A program made the position numbers and the translations under genes. A DNA stretch of 64,000 nucleotides from Sulfolobales archaeon (lineage in GTDB: Archaea > Thermoproteota > Thermoprotei_A > Sulfolobales > NBVN01), in assembly GCA_025058345.1 (NCBI GenBank), contig JANXEN010000001.1:72481-136480 (forward strand). The letters are read 5' to 3'. Every line of letters begins with the position of its first letter. Position 1 is the stretch's first letter. Below are positions 41,436 through 50,700 of the stretch, in pieces. Below the pieces are notes generated by a model that searched no databases, was not told the origin of the DNA, and saw nothing but the letters and a program-made list of their open reading frames with translations.

Positions 41436-42143
41436 GTGTTACTTACCTTGTTTAAACCACCTATTATAGTAATCAACTATAAAGTGTATAATACTTCATT
41501 CGGTTTGAGTGCATTATCAATAGCTAGAGCTGCTGAGGAAGTCTCCAAGGAGGTGGGGATAACCATCATATTAGCACCACCATCCACGGAGATAAGGACG
41601 CTGGCAACCAACGTTAATATACCTATAATCGCACAACACGTAGATCCTGTAGAGTTAGGTGCCTACACAGGCCACCTACCTCCTGAAGCAGTTAAGGAGG
41701 CTGGAGCTAAGGGATTCATAATAAACCACAGCGAGAGAAGGTTAAGGATAGATGAAGTGGCTAAACTCATTAAGAGAGCCTATGAGTTAGACCTAACCAC
41801 ATTAGCATGTGCTGACGTGCCTGAAGTAGCTGCAGCCATATCGATACTAAACCCAGATATGATAGCCATAGAGCCACCAGAACTCATCGGTTCAGGCATA
41901 GCTGTCTCAAAAGCAAAACCTGAAATAATAGTAAAAACTGTGTCGAAAGTACGTGAAGTAAATAAGAAGACAACAATACTAACCGGCGCCGGCATCTCCT
42001 CAGCCGAAGATGTAGCTAAGGCAATAGAGTTAGGTACATCAGGAGTTCTAGTAGCGTCAGCCATCATGAAGGCCAAAGAACCTAAGAAAACCCTAGAGGA
42101 GATGGCTAAGGCAGCAGTAAAGGCTTCTGCAATAAAGCACTAG
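41436..42143 (+). CDS. tpiA: triosephosphate isomerase
   Basis: 235 residues, the short archaeal form. Active-site residues are N and K in VINYKVY, H in INHSERR and E in AIEPPELIG; phosphate loops GIAVSKA and TGAGISSAED follow. It interconverts DHAP and GAP. GTG 41436; it forms a gluconeogenic pair with fbp. Confidence 0.95.
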   Translation: MLLTLFKPPIIVINYKVYNTSFGLSALSIARAAEEVSKEVGITIILAPPSTEIRTLATNVNIPIIAQHVDPVELGAYTGHLPPEAVKEAGAKGFIINHSERRLRIDEVAKLIKRAYELDLTTLACADVPEVAAAISILNPDMIAIEPPELIGSGIAVSKAKPEIIVKTVSKVREVNKKTTILTGAGISSAEDVAKAIELGTSGVLVASAIMKAKEPKKTLEEMAKAAVKASAIKH

Positions 42144-42157
42144 AAATTAGATGAGTT

Positions 42158-42343
42158 ATGGTGGACTTAGGGCCTAAAGACCCCCAAGGCTACTACCTAA
42201 TTAAAACCACCAAAGACAGAGTAGAAAAGATCAAGGGATCACTAAATAATGTAGAGCTAATACCATTAGATGATGAAAACCTCATAATCCGAACAAAAAG
42301 CAGGAAAACAATCCTCAAAATAATTAAAGCACTCAACACCTAA
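42158..42343 (+). CDS. small hypothetical protein
   Basis: 61 residues, charged, predicted beta-alpha (GYYLIKTTKDRVEKIKGS, then ENLIIRTKSRKTILKIIKAL). Not recognised; 14 bases after tpiA, likely in the same transcript, and 12 bases before tRNA-Arg. ATG start. Confidence 0.55.
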   Translation: MVDLGPKDPQGYYLIKTTKDRVEKIKGSLNNVELIPLDDENLIIRTKSRKTILKIIKALNT

Positions 42344-42355
42344 ACACTTAAACTA

Positions 42356-42433
<78 letters not shown>

Positions 42434-42822
42434 AAACAAGCTGCTTTTGTTGAAAGCAACTAAACCCAAGGCAAAACACCTTAGCGACTTGACGAGCCCA
42501 TGTGGAGCATACGTTCAAACCTTAGTATATACAGAAAATGTAAACAATAACCGGTAGAAAATAGAAAACTTTGCGATTTGGGGAACATAAGGAAGCTTTC
42601 ATCTCCACTTCAACAGCAATATAAATCTACTGCAAGGAAAAGGCTGCCTTTGAGAAACCATGACACAACCACAACTATAATGGTGGGAAGTATTAAGAGC
42701 AAAAGGAAACCCATATGTTAGGCAGCAGCAAAAGCAACGCTAACTCATGAGTGAGGGCTGGAAACGAAGGGCAAACATATAAATCACAGCATATCTAACC
42801 ATTAGGTGTTGAATAACTCGAT
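42434..42822. other. 389-base non-coding stretch after tRNA-Arg
   Basis: No intact gene. A hairpin TGCTTT-TGTTG-AAAGCA lies at 42442-42458, shortly after the tRNA. A frame with a plausible ATG and two in-frame stops (42660-42783) may be a decayed gene. Its A-rich sequence differs from the packed genes around it and may be an insertion remnant. Confidence 0.5.
42660..42783 (+). pseudogene. possible decayed transposase-like reading frame
   Basis: From ATG 42660 the frame reads MTQPQL, stop, WWEVLRAKGNPYVRQQQKQR, stop, then LMSEGWKRRANI, stop. A TATA-like AATATAAATC sits ~40 bases before the ATG. The composition of the translated parts is that of a real protein, and WWEVLRAKGNPYV reminds me of crenarchaeal transposase N-termini, but I cannot confirm this. 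Confidence 0.3.
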
Positions 42823-43101
42823 ATGATTCAAAAACTTTATGGATCAAAACATATTCTGGTCATCTCTAACCAATTTTTGAGCGAATATTTAGCCCTCATG
42901 AAGGAAGGAGCTACACCCTTTATCGTCCTCAAACCTTTAAAAACGATGAAACTATACTCCCCCCCCCCTCCATACGCAATTTTATGTAGGGTAAGGGCTC
43001 ACTTAGACCTGGGTGGTGATGGTAATCCGTACGAGAATAACGAATTCATATACTCATGGAGCTTTACGAATCAATTAACAGTCAACGTGTACCAAAAATA
43101 A
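42823..43101 (+). CDS. doubtful 92-residue ORF
   Basis: 92 residues, no recognised domain, with a SPPPPYA segment coded by a run of eight C residues (42960-42967). It lies between the decayed stretch after tRNA-Arg and an AT-rich gap. It could be a remnant of an inserted element or not a gene at all. Confidence 0.25.
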   Translation: MIQKLYGSKHILVISNQFLSEYLALMKEGATPFIVLKPLKTMKLYSPPPPYAILCRVRAHLDLGGDGNPYENNEFIYSWSFTNQLTVNVYQK

Positions 43102-43376
43102 ATCTAAATTAAATTATTTTTTAGATCTGCATTTAATTATTTCATTCTTTATTTGAGATTTATTAGTGTGTTTAGATGCTTCTGGATGCGCCTGCATCAG
43201 CGTTCGGGAGTAAATCAATTCTGAAATCTGTGTTTGTGTTGTTTCTTAATGTTTTATTTATTTGAATGGTTTACCTATATTCATGTGGGTTAGGTAGCGC
43301 TTAGGTATATTTTCATATAGTATGAATGAGTTGTAGTGTCTTCTAAACTATGCATGACTTGTGTTTAAGCCTTAAT
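43102..43376. other. AT-rich non-coding gap before the FGGY kinase gene
   Basis: 275 bases, unusually rich in T, with no gene, tRNA or C/D pattern seen. It contains repeated short T tracts and separates the uncertain ORF from the convergent FGGY kinase gene. Confidence 0.4.
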
Positions 43377-44819
43377 TTATTTGCTGTATGTTTTCCTAAC
43401 GCTTTCAACTAGTTTTAGGAATGGTTCTAAGCAATTATCATACATGCCGCACTTCTCTGCATTGGGATATATATAGTTTGGTTGTCTGCTTTCTTCGATC
43501 TGTAGGTGTTCTAAGTTCCTCACATATCCTAGAGCTCTTAAAGCTGTGTTTGATGCGCCAAGCACTACTGCATCACGTGGACTACTATGTATGGCTATAG
43601 GCCTGCATAGTATGTGGGAGAATACTTCAACTAATTCGATGTTACTGCACCCACCTCCTGCGCAATGGACTTTACTTACCTTAACTCCGTTCTCATTAAG
43701 TGCTGTAAGTATAGCCCTTACGGTGAGTGCTATACCCTCTACGACGGCGCGGTTTACATGGCTTTGGTTATGCTCTAGTCGGAGGCCGAATAGCGTGAAT
43801 GCTAAGTTAGGGTCTCTGAATGGGTACCTCTCACCAACTAGGTACGGTAGTGCGTAAATACCTTCTACGCAAACAACGTTTTTAGTTATCGGGAATGAGT
43901 CAGTGCCTAGGAGCTTTTTTAGCCATTCAACCACAACCATGCCGTTATTTGATGCGCCGCCTACAGCTCTATAGCCGTCTGCCGCATAGTAAGTAAAGAA
44001 TCGTGCTTCAGGGTTTTTATCGATGATTATTTCATGTAGTAAGGTCCTTATGACTGCTGTAGAACCTAGATTTAAAACAGCTTCTGAGCCGAAGGCTCTG
44101 TATCCGATGTTCTGTAAGGCACCATCGAAGCTTCCGAGAATTAACGCAACCTTATCCATAATACCAACCTCATGTAGGTTAACGTAGTCGTAGACCTTAG
44201 CCCCTTCATAGAGTTCGGGAAGCATATCCTCACTGACTTGAGAGATTTCAAGTGCTAATGAGTCCCACTTCAAGTTATGTATGTTTAGGAATCCTGTACC
44301 TGAAGCTACACCATAATCAACTACGTGACGCCCAATTAACTTATAGGCTATGTAATCCTTTACAAAGCTTAACCTAATATTTTGCTGTAATTCCCCCTGA
44401 GTTCTCAGCCAAAGCGTCTTACATAAGGGGAGGACAAATAGTGGTGGGCAACCAGTCCTCATGTAGAGTTCGCTACCGAATTCCTCTAGGAATTTCTGAG
44501 TTTTTGAGGACCGACGGTCTAGATGAGTCATAACGTTGGTAACCACGCCGAAATCCGCGTTAAGTAACGCTAAACCATGGAGGTAGGTGCTCAACGAGAT
44601 TGCCTCAACACGTGATTCATAACCTTTAACTACCTCACGAATACCCCTTAAAGTTAGTTCCCATAAGATGTGTAAGTCATGCTCAGCTGCTGATGTGGTC
44701 TTAGTAATTAGTGGGACTTCAGCAACGAAGTTCTTTAAAATTCTGAGGTCATGATCGACTAATCCAACCTTTACGCTGGAGGTACCGACATCAACTGAAA
44801 TAATCATAGTTAATTCCAA
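43377..44819 (-). CDS. FGGY-family carbohydrate kinase
   Basis: 480 residues. N-terminal phosphate loop ISVDVGTSSVKVGLVD, the FGGY region around LDRRSSKTQKFLEEFG, and the C-terminal ATP motif CAGGGCSNIELVEVFSHIL are present. Closest to xylulose- or gluconate-type kinases; exact sugar not determined. ATG start. It is isolated, with no transport or sugar-isomerase gene beside it. Confidence 0.87.
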   Translation of the reverse strand: MELTMIISVDVGTSSVKVGLVDHDLRILKNFVAEVPLITKTTSAAEHDLHILWELTLRGIREVVKGYESRVEAISLSTYLHGLALLNADFGVVTNVMTHLDRRSSKTQKFLEEFGSELYMRTGCPPLFVLPLCKTLWLRTQGELQQNIRLSFVKDYIAYKLIGRHVVDYGVASGTGFLNIHNLKWDSLALEISQVSEDMLPELYEGAKVYDYVNLHEVGIMDKVALILGSFDGALQNIGYRAFGSEAVLNLGSTAVIRTLLHEIIIDKNPEARFFTYYAADGYRAVGGASNNGMVVVEWLKKLLGTDSFPITKNVVCVEGIYALPYLVGERYPFRDPNLAFTLFGLRLEHNQSHVNRAVVEGIALTVRAILTALNENGVKVSKVHCAGGGCSNIELVEVFSHILCRPIAIHSSPRDAVVLGASNTALRALGYVRNLEHLQIEESRQPNYIYPNAEKCGMYDNCLEPFLKLVESVRKTYSK

Positions 44820-44992
44820 ATTAATGAGGTTATGGGAAAATTTAATCTTGACTTCGATTCGGGGTATGTGGTATGTGGATGATGTAAAGCGTTAGCACTA
44901 CATAGCACAATACGACCTCCTTAACTTATGAAAAGCTTTTTAAGTTGTTGGTTAAGATGTTCTTAGGAACCTTACGGGTAGTGTGAGCTGTA

Positions 44993-45508
44993 GTGAAGAT
45001 ACCGCTGGATCAGATATGTGTTAAGTCTGGTGTGCTTTGCCCCCGATGTCAAGGGTTAGTGGACAGTAGAGCTGTCGAACCCTACGAGATTGAGGTCATG
45101 AAGGCCCTACTTGACTTAGAGAATAATCCAGACTTCAAATTCCTGAAAGATTTAGTGTACTATAAAGCAGTTAAGTCAGGTAATTTCCTAGTACTCCTAC
45201 TTCAGTTTCCGGACTTCTCAACTACACCTAGATTAATCAGTAAGTTAGATAAGCAGTTGACTGAAATGTTAGGTATTAAGGTCCGAGTCATAGATAGGTC
45301 CTCCAACAACATTAAATCTGTAGCCCTTCAGTTAATTATGCCTGCCAGAGTTTCAGGGATAAACACTCTATGGCTTCCCGACGGCTCTACCCAATACATA
45401 GTTAGGATCCCCAGGTCTGATAGCAGGTACCTCCCTGCCAGTAAGGAGGTAATTGAAGAAGTTTTAAGTAGTTTAGTAGGTAATAGCGTTAGGATCAGAA
45501 CTGAATGA
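44993..45508 (+). CDS. NusA-like KH-domain protein with N-terminal CxxC
   Basis: 171 residues. N-terminal CPRC suggests half of a zinc site; the rest contains KH-like beta-alpha units (LVLLLQFPDF, MLGIKVRVIDRSSN). It resembles the small crenarchaeal protein annotated as NusA-like elongation factor, typically beside aspS. Function unproven; RNA binding is likely. GTG start, 11 bases before aspS. Confidence 0.6.
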   Translation: MKIPLDQICVKSGVLCPRCQGLVDSRAVEPYEIEVMKALLDLENNPDFKFLKDLVYYKAVKSGNFLVLLLQFPDFSTTPRLISKLDKQLTEMLGIKVRVIDRSSNNIKSVALQLIMPARVSGINTLWLPDGSTQYIVRIPRSDSRYLPASKEVIEEVLSSLVGNSVRIRTE

Positions 45509-45519
45509 AGTGATCTAGT

Positions 45520-46821
45520 ATGGGTGTATTCAGGACACATCTATCTAGCGATATTAGTAATTCGATGGTGGGTTCTGAAGTAGTTGTTGCTGGTTGGGTG
45601 CATAATAAGAGGGATTTAGGAGGTAAGAAGTTTCTGATAATTAGAGATAAAGACGGGTATATTCAGGTAGTGATCAGTAAGTCAGATTCTGAAGACCTCA
45701 TGAAGAGGTTCTACGAACTTACGCCTGAGTCGGTAGTTAGCGTTAGAGGTGTTGTAAAGGCTGATGATAGAGCTCCAGGAGGTTTTGAAATAGTGCCTAA
45801 ATCCATAACTGTTCACAGCGTTGCTAGTGCTCCATTACCTCTGGACGTAACCAGTAAGGTGAAGGCAGATATAGATACTAGACTTCGTGAGAGGGTGTTA
45901 GACCTACGTAGGGAGGAAAGTAAGGCAACATTTAAGATAATATCAGTGACGCTTAAGTCCATTCGAGAGGAACTCTACAGCAATGGCTTCATAGAGGTTA
46001 ACACACCTAAAATAATAGCTACAGCAACTGAGGGTGGTGCGGCATTATTTCCAGTCATCTACTTCGGTAGGGAGGCATTTCTAGCGCAAAGCCCACAGCT
46101 ATATAAGGAATTACTTGCAGGTGCTTTTGAGAGGGTCTTCGAGATAGCTCATGCGTGGCGTGCCGAGGAATCAGATACCCCATACCACCTATCAGAGTTT
46201 ATAAGTGTTGATATAGAGATGGCCTTCGCGAACTACGAGACCGTCATGGAGGTACTTGAGAAGGTCATATATAGGGTAGTTAAGAACGTAGGTGAGGAAT
46301 GCTCTAAAGAGCTTAAGGTACTTAACCATGAATTACCTCATGTAAAACTACCTTTTAAGAGGTTTAAGTACGTTGACGTGATAGAAATCCTCAAAGGTTT
46401 AGGGTCTAATATAAGTAGAGGCGATGACGTAACAGCCACAGATTTAAAGACCTTCTCTAAAGAGATCGGTGAAGATCTTTACTTCATAATTGAGTGGCCA
46501 TCAAATGCAAGACCTTTCTACACGAAACTATGTGATTCCACTCCAGAATTCACAGAGTCATTCGACTTCATATACAGCTTCTTGGAGATTGCCTCCGGCA
46601 GCTCCAGAATACATAGGAAGGAAGTACTCATCAGCAGGTTGAGGGAGAAGGGATTAAATCCAGAAAGCTTTAACTACTTCCTAAGATGGTTTGATTTCGG
46701 GATGCCGCCGCACGCAGGGTGGGGTATGGGTTTAAATAGGTTAGCGTTGATGGTTACAGGCAGAAATAACGTAAGGGAAGTGACGCTATTCCCACGAGAT
46801 AAGAAGAGGTTAGAGCCTTAA
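45520..46821 (+). CDS. aspS: aspartyl-tRNA synthetase
   Basis: 433 residues, archaeal type. N-terminal OB-fold anticodon-binding domain ([18 protein letters not shown]), class II motif 2 [16 protein letters not shown] and motif 3 [12 protein letters not shown]. It attaches Asp to tRNA-Asp; archaeal forms often also charge tRNA-Asn. ATG start. Confidence 0.95.
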   Translation: MGVFRTHLSSDISNSMVGSEVVVAGWVHNKRDLGGKKFLIIRDKDGYIQVVISKSDSEDLMKRFYELTPESVVSVRGVVKADDRAPGGFEIVPKSITVHSVASAPLPLDVTSKVKADIDTRLRERVLDLRREESKATFKIISVTLKSIREELYSNGFIEVNTPKIIATATEGGAALFPVIYFGREAFLAQSPQLYKELLAGAFERVFEIAHAWRAEESDTPYHLSEFISVDIEMAFANYETVMEVLEKVIYRVVKNVGEECSKELKVLNHELPHVKLPFKRFKYVDVIEILKGLGSNISRGDDVTATDLKTFSKEIGEDLYFIIEWPSNARPFYTKLCDSTPEFTESFDFIYSFLEIASGSSRIHRKEVLISRLREKGLNPESFNYFLRWFDFGMPPHAGWGMGLNRLALMVTGRNNVREVTLFPRDKKRLEP

Positions 46822-46883
46822 ACTTAGATTACATTTCTTTACATGGTTAAGGATTTAAGACTGTACCTCAATCAACTTATTTG

Positions 46884-47201
46884 ATGGTAAGTAAGAAACT
46901 AGTGTTTAAGAGTAAGTACTTTAGAGATCTACTATTAGGGAGGAAGACCACCACAATAAGACTCACAAGCAAGGTGAGTGTTGGTGATGTAGTGGAATTA
47001 GTGGCGGGTAACTTGAAGGTAGGAACTGCAATTATAGAACGTATTAAGACTAAGAGATTAGATGAGTTAACAGATCAAGACGCCTTAAATGATGGATATA
47101 GGAGTAAGGATGAATTGATCAGAGATTTAATCAAGATTTACGGAGATAGAATTAGAGGTAACCTCGAAGTTAAAATAATATACTTTAGGCTGCTTCCATA
47201 A
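46884..47201 (+). CDS. ASCH-domain (PUA-like) protein
   Basis: 105 residues. The pattern LVFKSKYFRDLLLGRKTTTIRL followed by VGDVVELVAGNLKVGTAIIERIKT is the ASCH fold, an RNA-binding PUA relative. Small archaeal members are of unknown role. ATG 46884, with a TTG one codon earlier. Confidence 0.82.
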   Translation: MVSKKLVFKSKYFRDLLLGRKTTTIRLTSKVSVGDVVELVAGNLKVGTAIIERIKTKRLDELTDQDALNDGYRSKDELIRDLIKIYGDRIRGNLEVKIIYFRLLP

Positions 47202-47452
47202 TGTTTACCGCTCTAATCAAACGTAAGCCTCCACTACTCGCCCAATAATGTTGGCCTCCACAACAAGCGGATGAAGAATGGTATAACCCAATATATTAAC
47301 CTACATCCTGACTTAGGTAGGACTTAAGTAAAGGTTATTGACTTATTCATAATAACTATATACTCCTCACATCTTTAAAGGATCTTAAACCTTCGTTTAA
47401 GTACTGCAGCTGTCGTGGCACTATGTCGAGGAGACCTGTTAAAGAGACATAC

Positions 47453-47462
47453 AGTATATATG
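47453..47462 (+). promoter_or_regulatory. TATA box of the PAN operon
   Basis: AGTATATATG, about 28 bases before the first possible start codons TTG 47485 and GTG 47488, so PAN may be translated from a leaderless message. Confidence 0.5.
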
Positions 47463-47484
47463 CTTTCTTATACGTATCTTATTA

Positions 47485-48702
47485 TTGGTGTGGTATGTGA
47501 GTGTGTCTGAGGATCGAGAGAAGAGATATCAGGACCTACTAGATTATGTTAGGTATCTTGAGCAGAGAGTTCAGGAAATGGAGGCTGAAATATCCCTCCT
47601 AAGGAGGGAGATTAAGTACTATAAGCAGGAAATCGATAAGCTTATGGCGCCGCCATTAATTGAGGGCATACTCCTTGAGATACTGGATGAGGATAAAGCC
47701 GTAGTAAAGAGCACTACAGGACCTAATTTAATAGTGAGCATTAGCGGCAATATAGATAGGGGGAAGTTATTTCCCGGTATGTATATAGCTCTGAATCAGC
47801 GGGGCTCAGCCATAGTTGACGTTCTACCGATGAGGGAGGATCCGGCTGTTAGGGCTATGGAGATCGTCGAGAAACCTAAGATTAAGTACATCGACGTCGG
47901 CGGTTTAAGTAGGCAGATCCAAGAGTTACGGGAGGTTGTAGAACTGCCGATTAAACGACCAGACCTTCTGAGGGATTTAGGTATAGAACCTCCTAAAGGT
48001 ATAATGCTTTACGGACCTCCTGGCTGTGGGAAAACTTTATTAGCTAAGGCCGTTGCCGGCGAGTCTAACGCAACCTTCATAAGATTAGTTGCTTCGGAAC
48101 TTGCGCAGAAATTCGTTGGGGAAGGAGCTAGGATGGTGAGGGAGCTATTCGCTCTGGCTAGACGTAAAGCACCTTCGATAGTTTTGATAGATGAGATAGA
48201 TGCCATAGCTGCTAAGAGAATTGATATAGGGACTAGCGGTGAGAGGGAGATCCACAGAACACTAACCCAACTACTAGCTGAGCTAGATGGGTTTGACCCA
48301 CTAGATAACGTTAAGGTAATAGCCACCACTAACAGGATAGACATACTTGATCCAGCGTTACTGAGGCCCGGTAGGTTTGATAGAATTATTGAGATACCTC
48401 TCCCAGACCTAGCTGGGAGGTTAGAGATATTTAAGATACATACTAAGAAGATGAAGATAAGTGATGAAGTAGATCTTGGCGTTCTTGCCAAGATCTCTGA
48501 AGGAGCTACGGGCGCAGATATAAAAGCTATATGTACTGAGGCAGGTTTCTCAGCATTGAGGTCTAACCGAACGTACGTAAATCATGAAGACTTCCTACAT
48601 GCGATTAATAAGGTCTTAAAAGGTAGGTTTAGACCGTATACGAATGAGAGTGAATATGTCCCAGAGGTTAAGGACAGCGAGGATAAACATTTGGTGATAT
48701 AG
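47485..48702 (+). CDS. pan: proteasome-activating nucleotidase PAN
   Basis: 405 residues. N-terminal coiled coil (~10-60), OB domain, then AAA with Walker A GPPGCGKT, Walker [11 protein letters not shown] and arginine region [11 protein letters not shown] unfolds substrates for the 20S proteasome. The C-terminus ends DKHLVI and so lacks the HbYX motif (hydrophobic-Tyr-X) that docks to the proteasome in most PANs. Starts TTG 47485, GTG 47488, 47497 and 47503 are possible. It is followed by genes for a PUA protein and a PAC2-type assembly chaperone. Confidence 0.94.
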   Translation: MVWYVSVSEDREKRYQDLLDYVRYLEQRVQEMEAEISLLRREIKYYKQEIDKLMAPPLIEGILLEILDEDKAVVKSTTGPNLIVSISGNIDRGKLFPGMYIALNQRGSAIVDVLPMREDPAVRAMEIVEKPKIKYIDVGGLSRQIQELREVVELPIKRPDLLRDLGIEPPKGIMLYGPPGCGKTLLAKAVAGESNATFIRLVASELAQKFVGEGARMVRELFALARRKAPSIVLIDEIDAIAAKRIDIGTSGEREIHRTLTQLLAELDGFDPLDNVKVIATTNRIDILDPALLRPGRFDRIIEIPLPDLAGRLEIFKIHTKKMKISDEVDLGVLAKISEGATGADIKAICTEAGFSALRSNRTYVNHEDFLHAINKVLKGRFRPYTNESEYVPEVKDSEDKHLVI

Positions 48703-49191
48703 GTGAATTTAATTAGGGAGGTAAAACCCAATGAGGTCCAGATGTTGAGGGCCACTGCTGACTACCAATTTAGATATGATGTAGGGCGTCAACTCATACC
48801 TGATAATGCTTTATTGAAGATTTCCAGAAAGACTGGAAGGATTAGGGAAGTCCTAACCGTAAATAATGAAAGAATAGCATCGATCAGAGCATCTACCTTT
48901 ACTTTTAATTTGTCACTATATGGTGGGTCTCTACTTCATAAATTAGTCAGCGGTTTGCGAGTGAAGGTTGTTAATGACGTTATAGAATATGTAATAAGTG
49001 GGGGATCCGTATTTTCAAGACATGTACTACATGTTGATGATGAGTTAAGGGCCGGTGATGAGGTCCTAGTTGTTGATGAGGATGATAACTTACTTTGCGT
49101 TGGGAAGTTAGCGCTATCCCCATATGAGGTAATGTTCTTTACACGCGGTGTTGCTGTAAAGTTGAGGGAGTGTGTGGAGGCGGTTAAATGA
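48703..49191 (+). CDS. PUA-domain protein, possible TgtA C-terminal half
   Basis: 162 residues. The second half is a PUA domain: FSRHVLHVDDELRAGDEVLVVDEDDN then VGKLALSPYEV and FTRGVAVKLR. The first half resembles the C2 domain that precedes PUA in archaeal TgtA. The window's TgtA (11043) lacks these parts, so this may be the second subunit of a split archaeosine transglycosylase. Directly after PAN and overlapping the PAC2 gene by four bases. Confidence 0.78.
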   Translation: MNLIREVKPNEVQMLRATADYQFRYDVGRQLIPDNALLKISRKTGRIREVLTVNNERIASIRASTFTFNLSLYGGSLLHKLVSGLRVKVVNDVIEYVISGGSVFSRHVLHVDDELRAGDEVLVVDEDDNLLCVGKLALSPYEVMFFTRGVAVKLRECVEAVK

Positions 49192-49919
49192 GCGTTGACA
49201 TAGTTATAGATGAGAAGTATTTAGAGAGGTTAAAATTAAGGGATGGTTGGGTTTTAATCACTGGATTCCCGGGCTTCGGGTATGTAGGCACCATAGCCAC
49301 TAGATATATAGTAACTCAGTTAGGTGCTGAGAAAGTAGGTAATGTGATAACTAAGTACATGCCTGATTTCATAGCTCTCGATGATTACGGCGTTTTAACT
49401 CCATATGAAGTGTTTACATCTTACGATCATGGTTTAATAATTTTAGTGAATAACGCGACGCCCCCATCTGTTGAGAGGGTAGCATTCGCTAAGGCTGTTA
49501 CTAGGTGGGCTAAATCCTTAGGCGTTAGGGAATTCATACTTGTAGGTGGGCTTAATAGCAAATTTAGAGAAGGTGGCGAGAGGCTTAGATGGCTTAAAAC
49601 TTCGGTCAGTGGTAGGGAGTTGCCGGAGCCTAAGTTCCATAAAGGACTTTACGTAGTGGGCCCTCTGGCAATTCTATTCATGACTTTAGAGGTTGAGAAG
49701 GTGCCTGCAGTCATGATCTTACCGTATACTGAGCCGGATAAATTCGATCCTAAGGCAGCAGCAGTCTTTATAGAGAAGATGAACGAGCTACTAAACCTTA
49801 ACGTAAGTATTCAGGGTTTGATGGAATACTCAAGAGCTGTTGAGGAGGCTGAAGCCCTACTCTCGGAGACTTTGAGGAATGCTAAGGAAGAGGATAAAAG
49901 ACCTAAACCCTACATCTAA
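49188..49919 (+). CDS. pbaA: PAC2-family proteasome assembly chaperone
   Basis: 243 residues. Motifs ITGFPGFGYVGTIATRYIV, FILVGGLNSKFRE and YVVGPLAILFM are typical of the PAC2/PbaA family, which helps assemble the 20S core or binds its cap. Start overlaps the PUA stop as ATGA. Linkage with PAN supports a role in proteasome assembly. Confidence 0.85.
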   Translation: MSVDIVIDEKYLERLKLRDGWVLITGFPGFGYVGTIATRYIVTQLGAEKVGNVITKYMPDFIALDDYGVLTPYEVFTSYDHGLIILVNNATPPSVERVAFAKAVTRWAKSLGVREFILVGGLNSKFREGGERLRWLKTSVSGRELPEPKFHKGLYVVGPLAILFMTLEVEKVPAVMILPYTEPDKFDPKAAAVFIEKMNELLNLNVSIQGLMEYSRAVEEAEALLSETLRNAKEEDKRPKPYI

Positions 49920-49925
49920 ATTAAA

Positions 49926-50231
49926 TTACTTACCCAGAGTTCTTAACTCCCTAACCTTATTTGAAAGAGTTTTCAACAGTGATAGTTTCTTCAACCCCTC
50001 AACCCCGTGAACTAGAATACGCCCACTAACCCCTAAGTACCAAACCCTACTGTACCTTACATCCCTATCAACATTGCACTCAAGCCTTAACTCCCTGCAG
50101 GCATTGAGTAACTCATCTACTGTGGGCTTAACGACTGAGTAATGCTTAGATAACTTACGACCTAACCTTCTAGGGAGGGTTGAATCTAAGTACTGAGGCC
50201 ATACTACTAAGACTCGCCTATTGTTCCCCAT
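49926..50231 (-). CDS. srp19: signal recognition particle 19 kDa protein
   Basis: 101 residues. RVLVVWPQYLDSTLPRRLGRKL and CRELRLECNVDRDVRYSRVWYLGVSGRILV are typical SRP19 landmarks. It binds the 7S RNA and orders SRP54 assembly. It lies five bases after eS8 on the same strand and converges on the PAC2 gene. Confidence 0.92.
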   Translation of the reverse strand: MGNNRRVLVVWPQYLDSTLPRRLGRKLSKHYSVVKPTVDELLNACRELRLECNVDRDVRYSRVWYLGVSGRILVHGVEGLKKLSLLKTLSNKVRELRTLGK

Positions 50232-50236
50232 TAAAT

Positions 50237-50626
50237 TTACCCTAAGAGGATGGCGTTAATAACACCTTCCTGTCCAGGCCTTGAAGTGATCTTAGCCTTA
50301 CCTAATTCGGTCTCAACTAAAGCTCCTTTAGTAATTATACCTCTTTGTGAATACTCCCTATTTGCCGGTGTTTCCAAGATCTTCAAGACCTTACACTTCC
50401 TAGACTTGCCTGTTTTTAAGTCAGTGACGTTAACATATAAGCACTTCTTAACCCTTAACTTGATGTTACCTCCTCTAACCCTTTCATGTACTATGCTGTG
50501 TCCCTCACCGCTTAAGGTTGTGTGTGTGGGGTAGCTACCGGTCTCGTACTTCCTATTACCTCTATGCGGCCTTCTCCTACCTCCTGAGATCTTCTTAAAA
50601 TCACTTCCTTGATAGACACTCATCAT
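50237..50626 (-). CDS. rps8e: ribosomal protein eS8
   Basis: 129 residues, normal. Basic N-terminus SGGRRRPHRGNRKYETGSYPT and C-terminal KITSRPGQEGVINAIL identify the family. Small-subunit protein, co-transcribed with srp19. The first two codons are both ATG (50626, 50623). Confidence 0.95.
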   Translation of the reverse strand: MMSVYQGSDFKKISGGRRRPHRGNRKYETGSYPTHTTLSGEGHSIVHERVRGGNIKLRVKKCLYVNVTDLKTGKSRKCKVLKILETPANREYSQRGIITKGALVETELGKAKITSRPGQEGVINAILLG

Positions 50627-50700
50627 CTATTACCTTACTTACTCTTAAGGAATTACCGCTTAAAAAGTTTTAATTAAGTTAGTAGAGGGGATCTACATCG

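Noticed and set aside
42823-43101. A new functional small protein gene after tRNA-Arg
   Set aside because: No promoter with good spacing, no family pattern, C8 run inside; kept only as a doubtful ORF.
42434-43376. Integrated element with att sites at tRNA-Arg
   Set aside because: No second copy of the tRNA 3' end was seen downstream and no integrase gene is present.
47420-47499. Short [15 protein letters not shown] upstream of PAN
   Set aside because: Overlaps the TATA box and probable transcript start of PAN, so unlikely to be translated.
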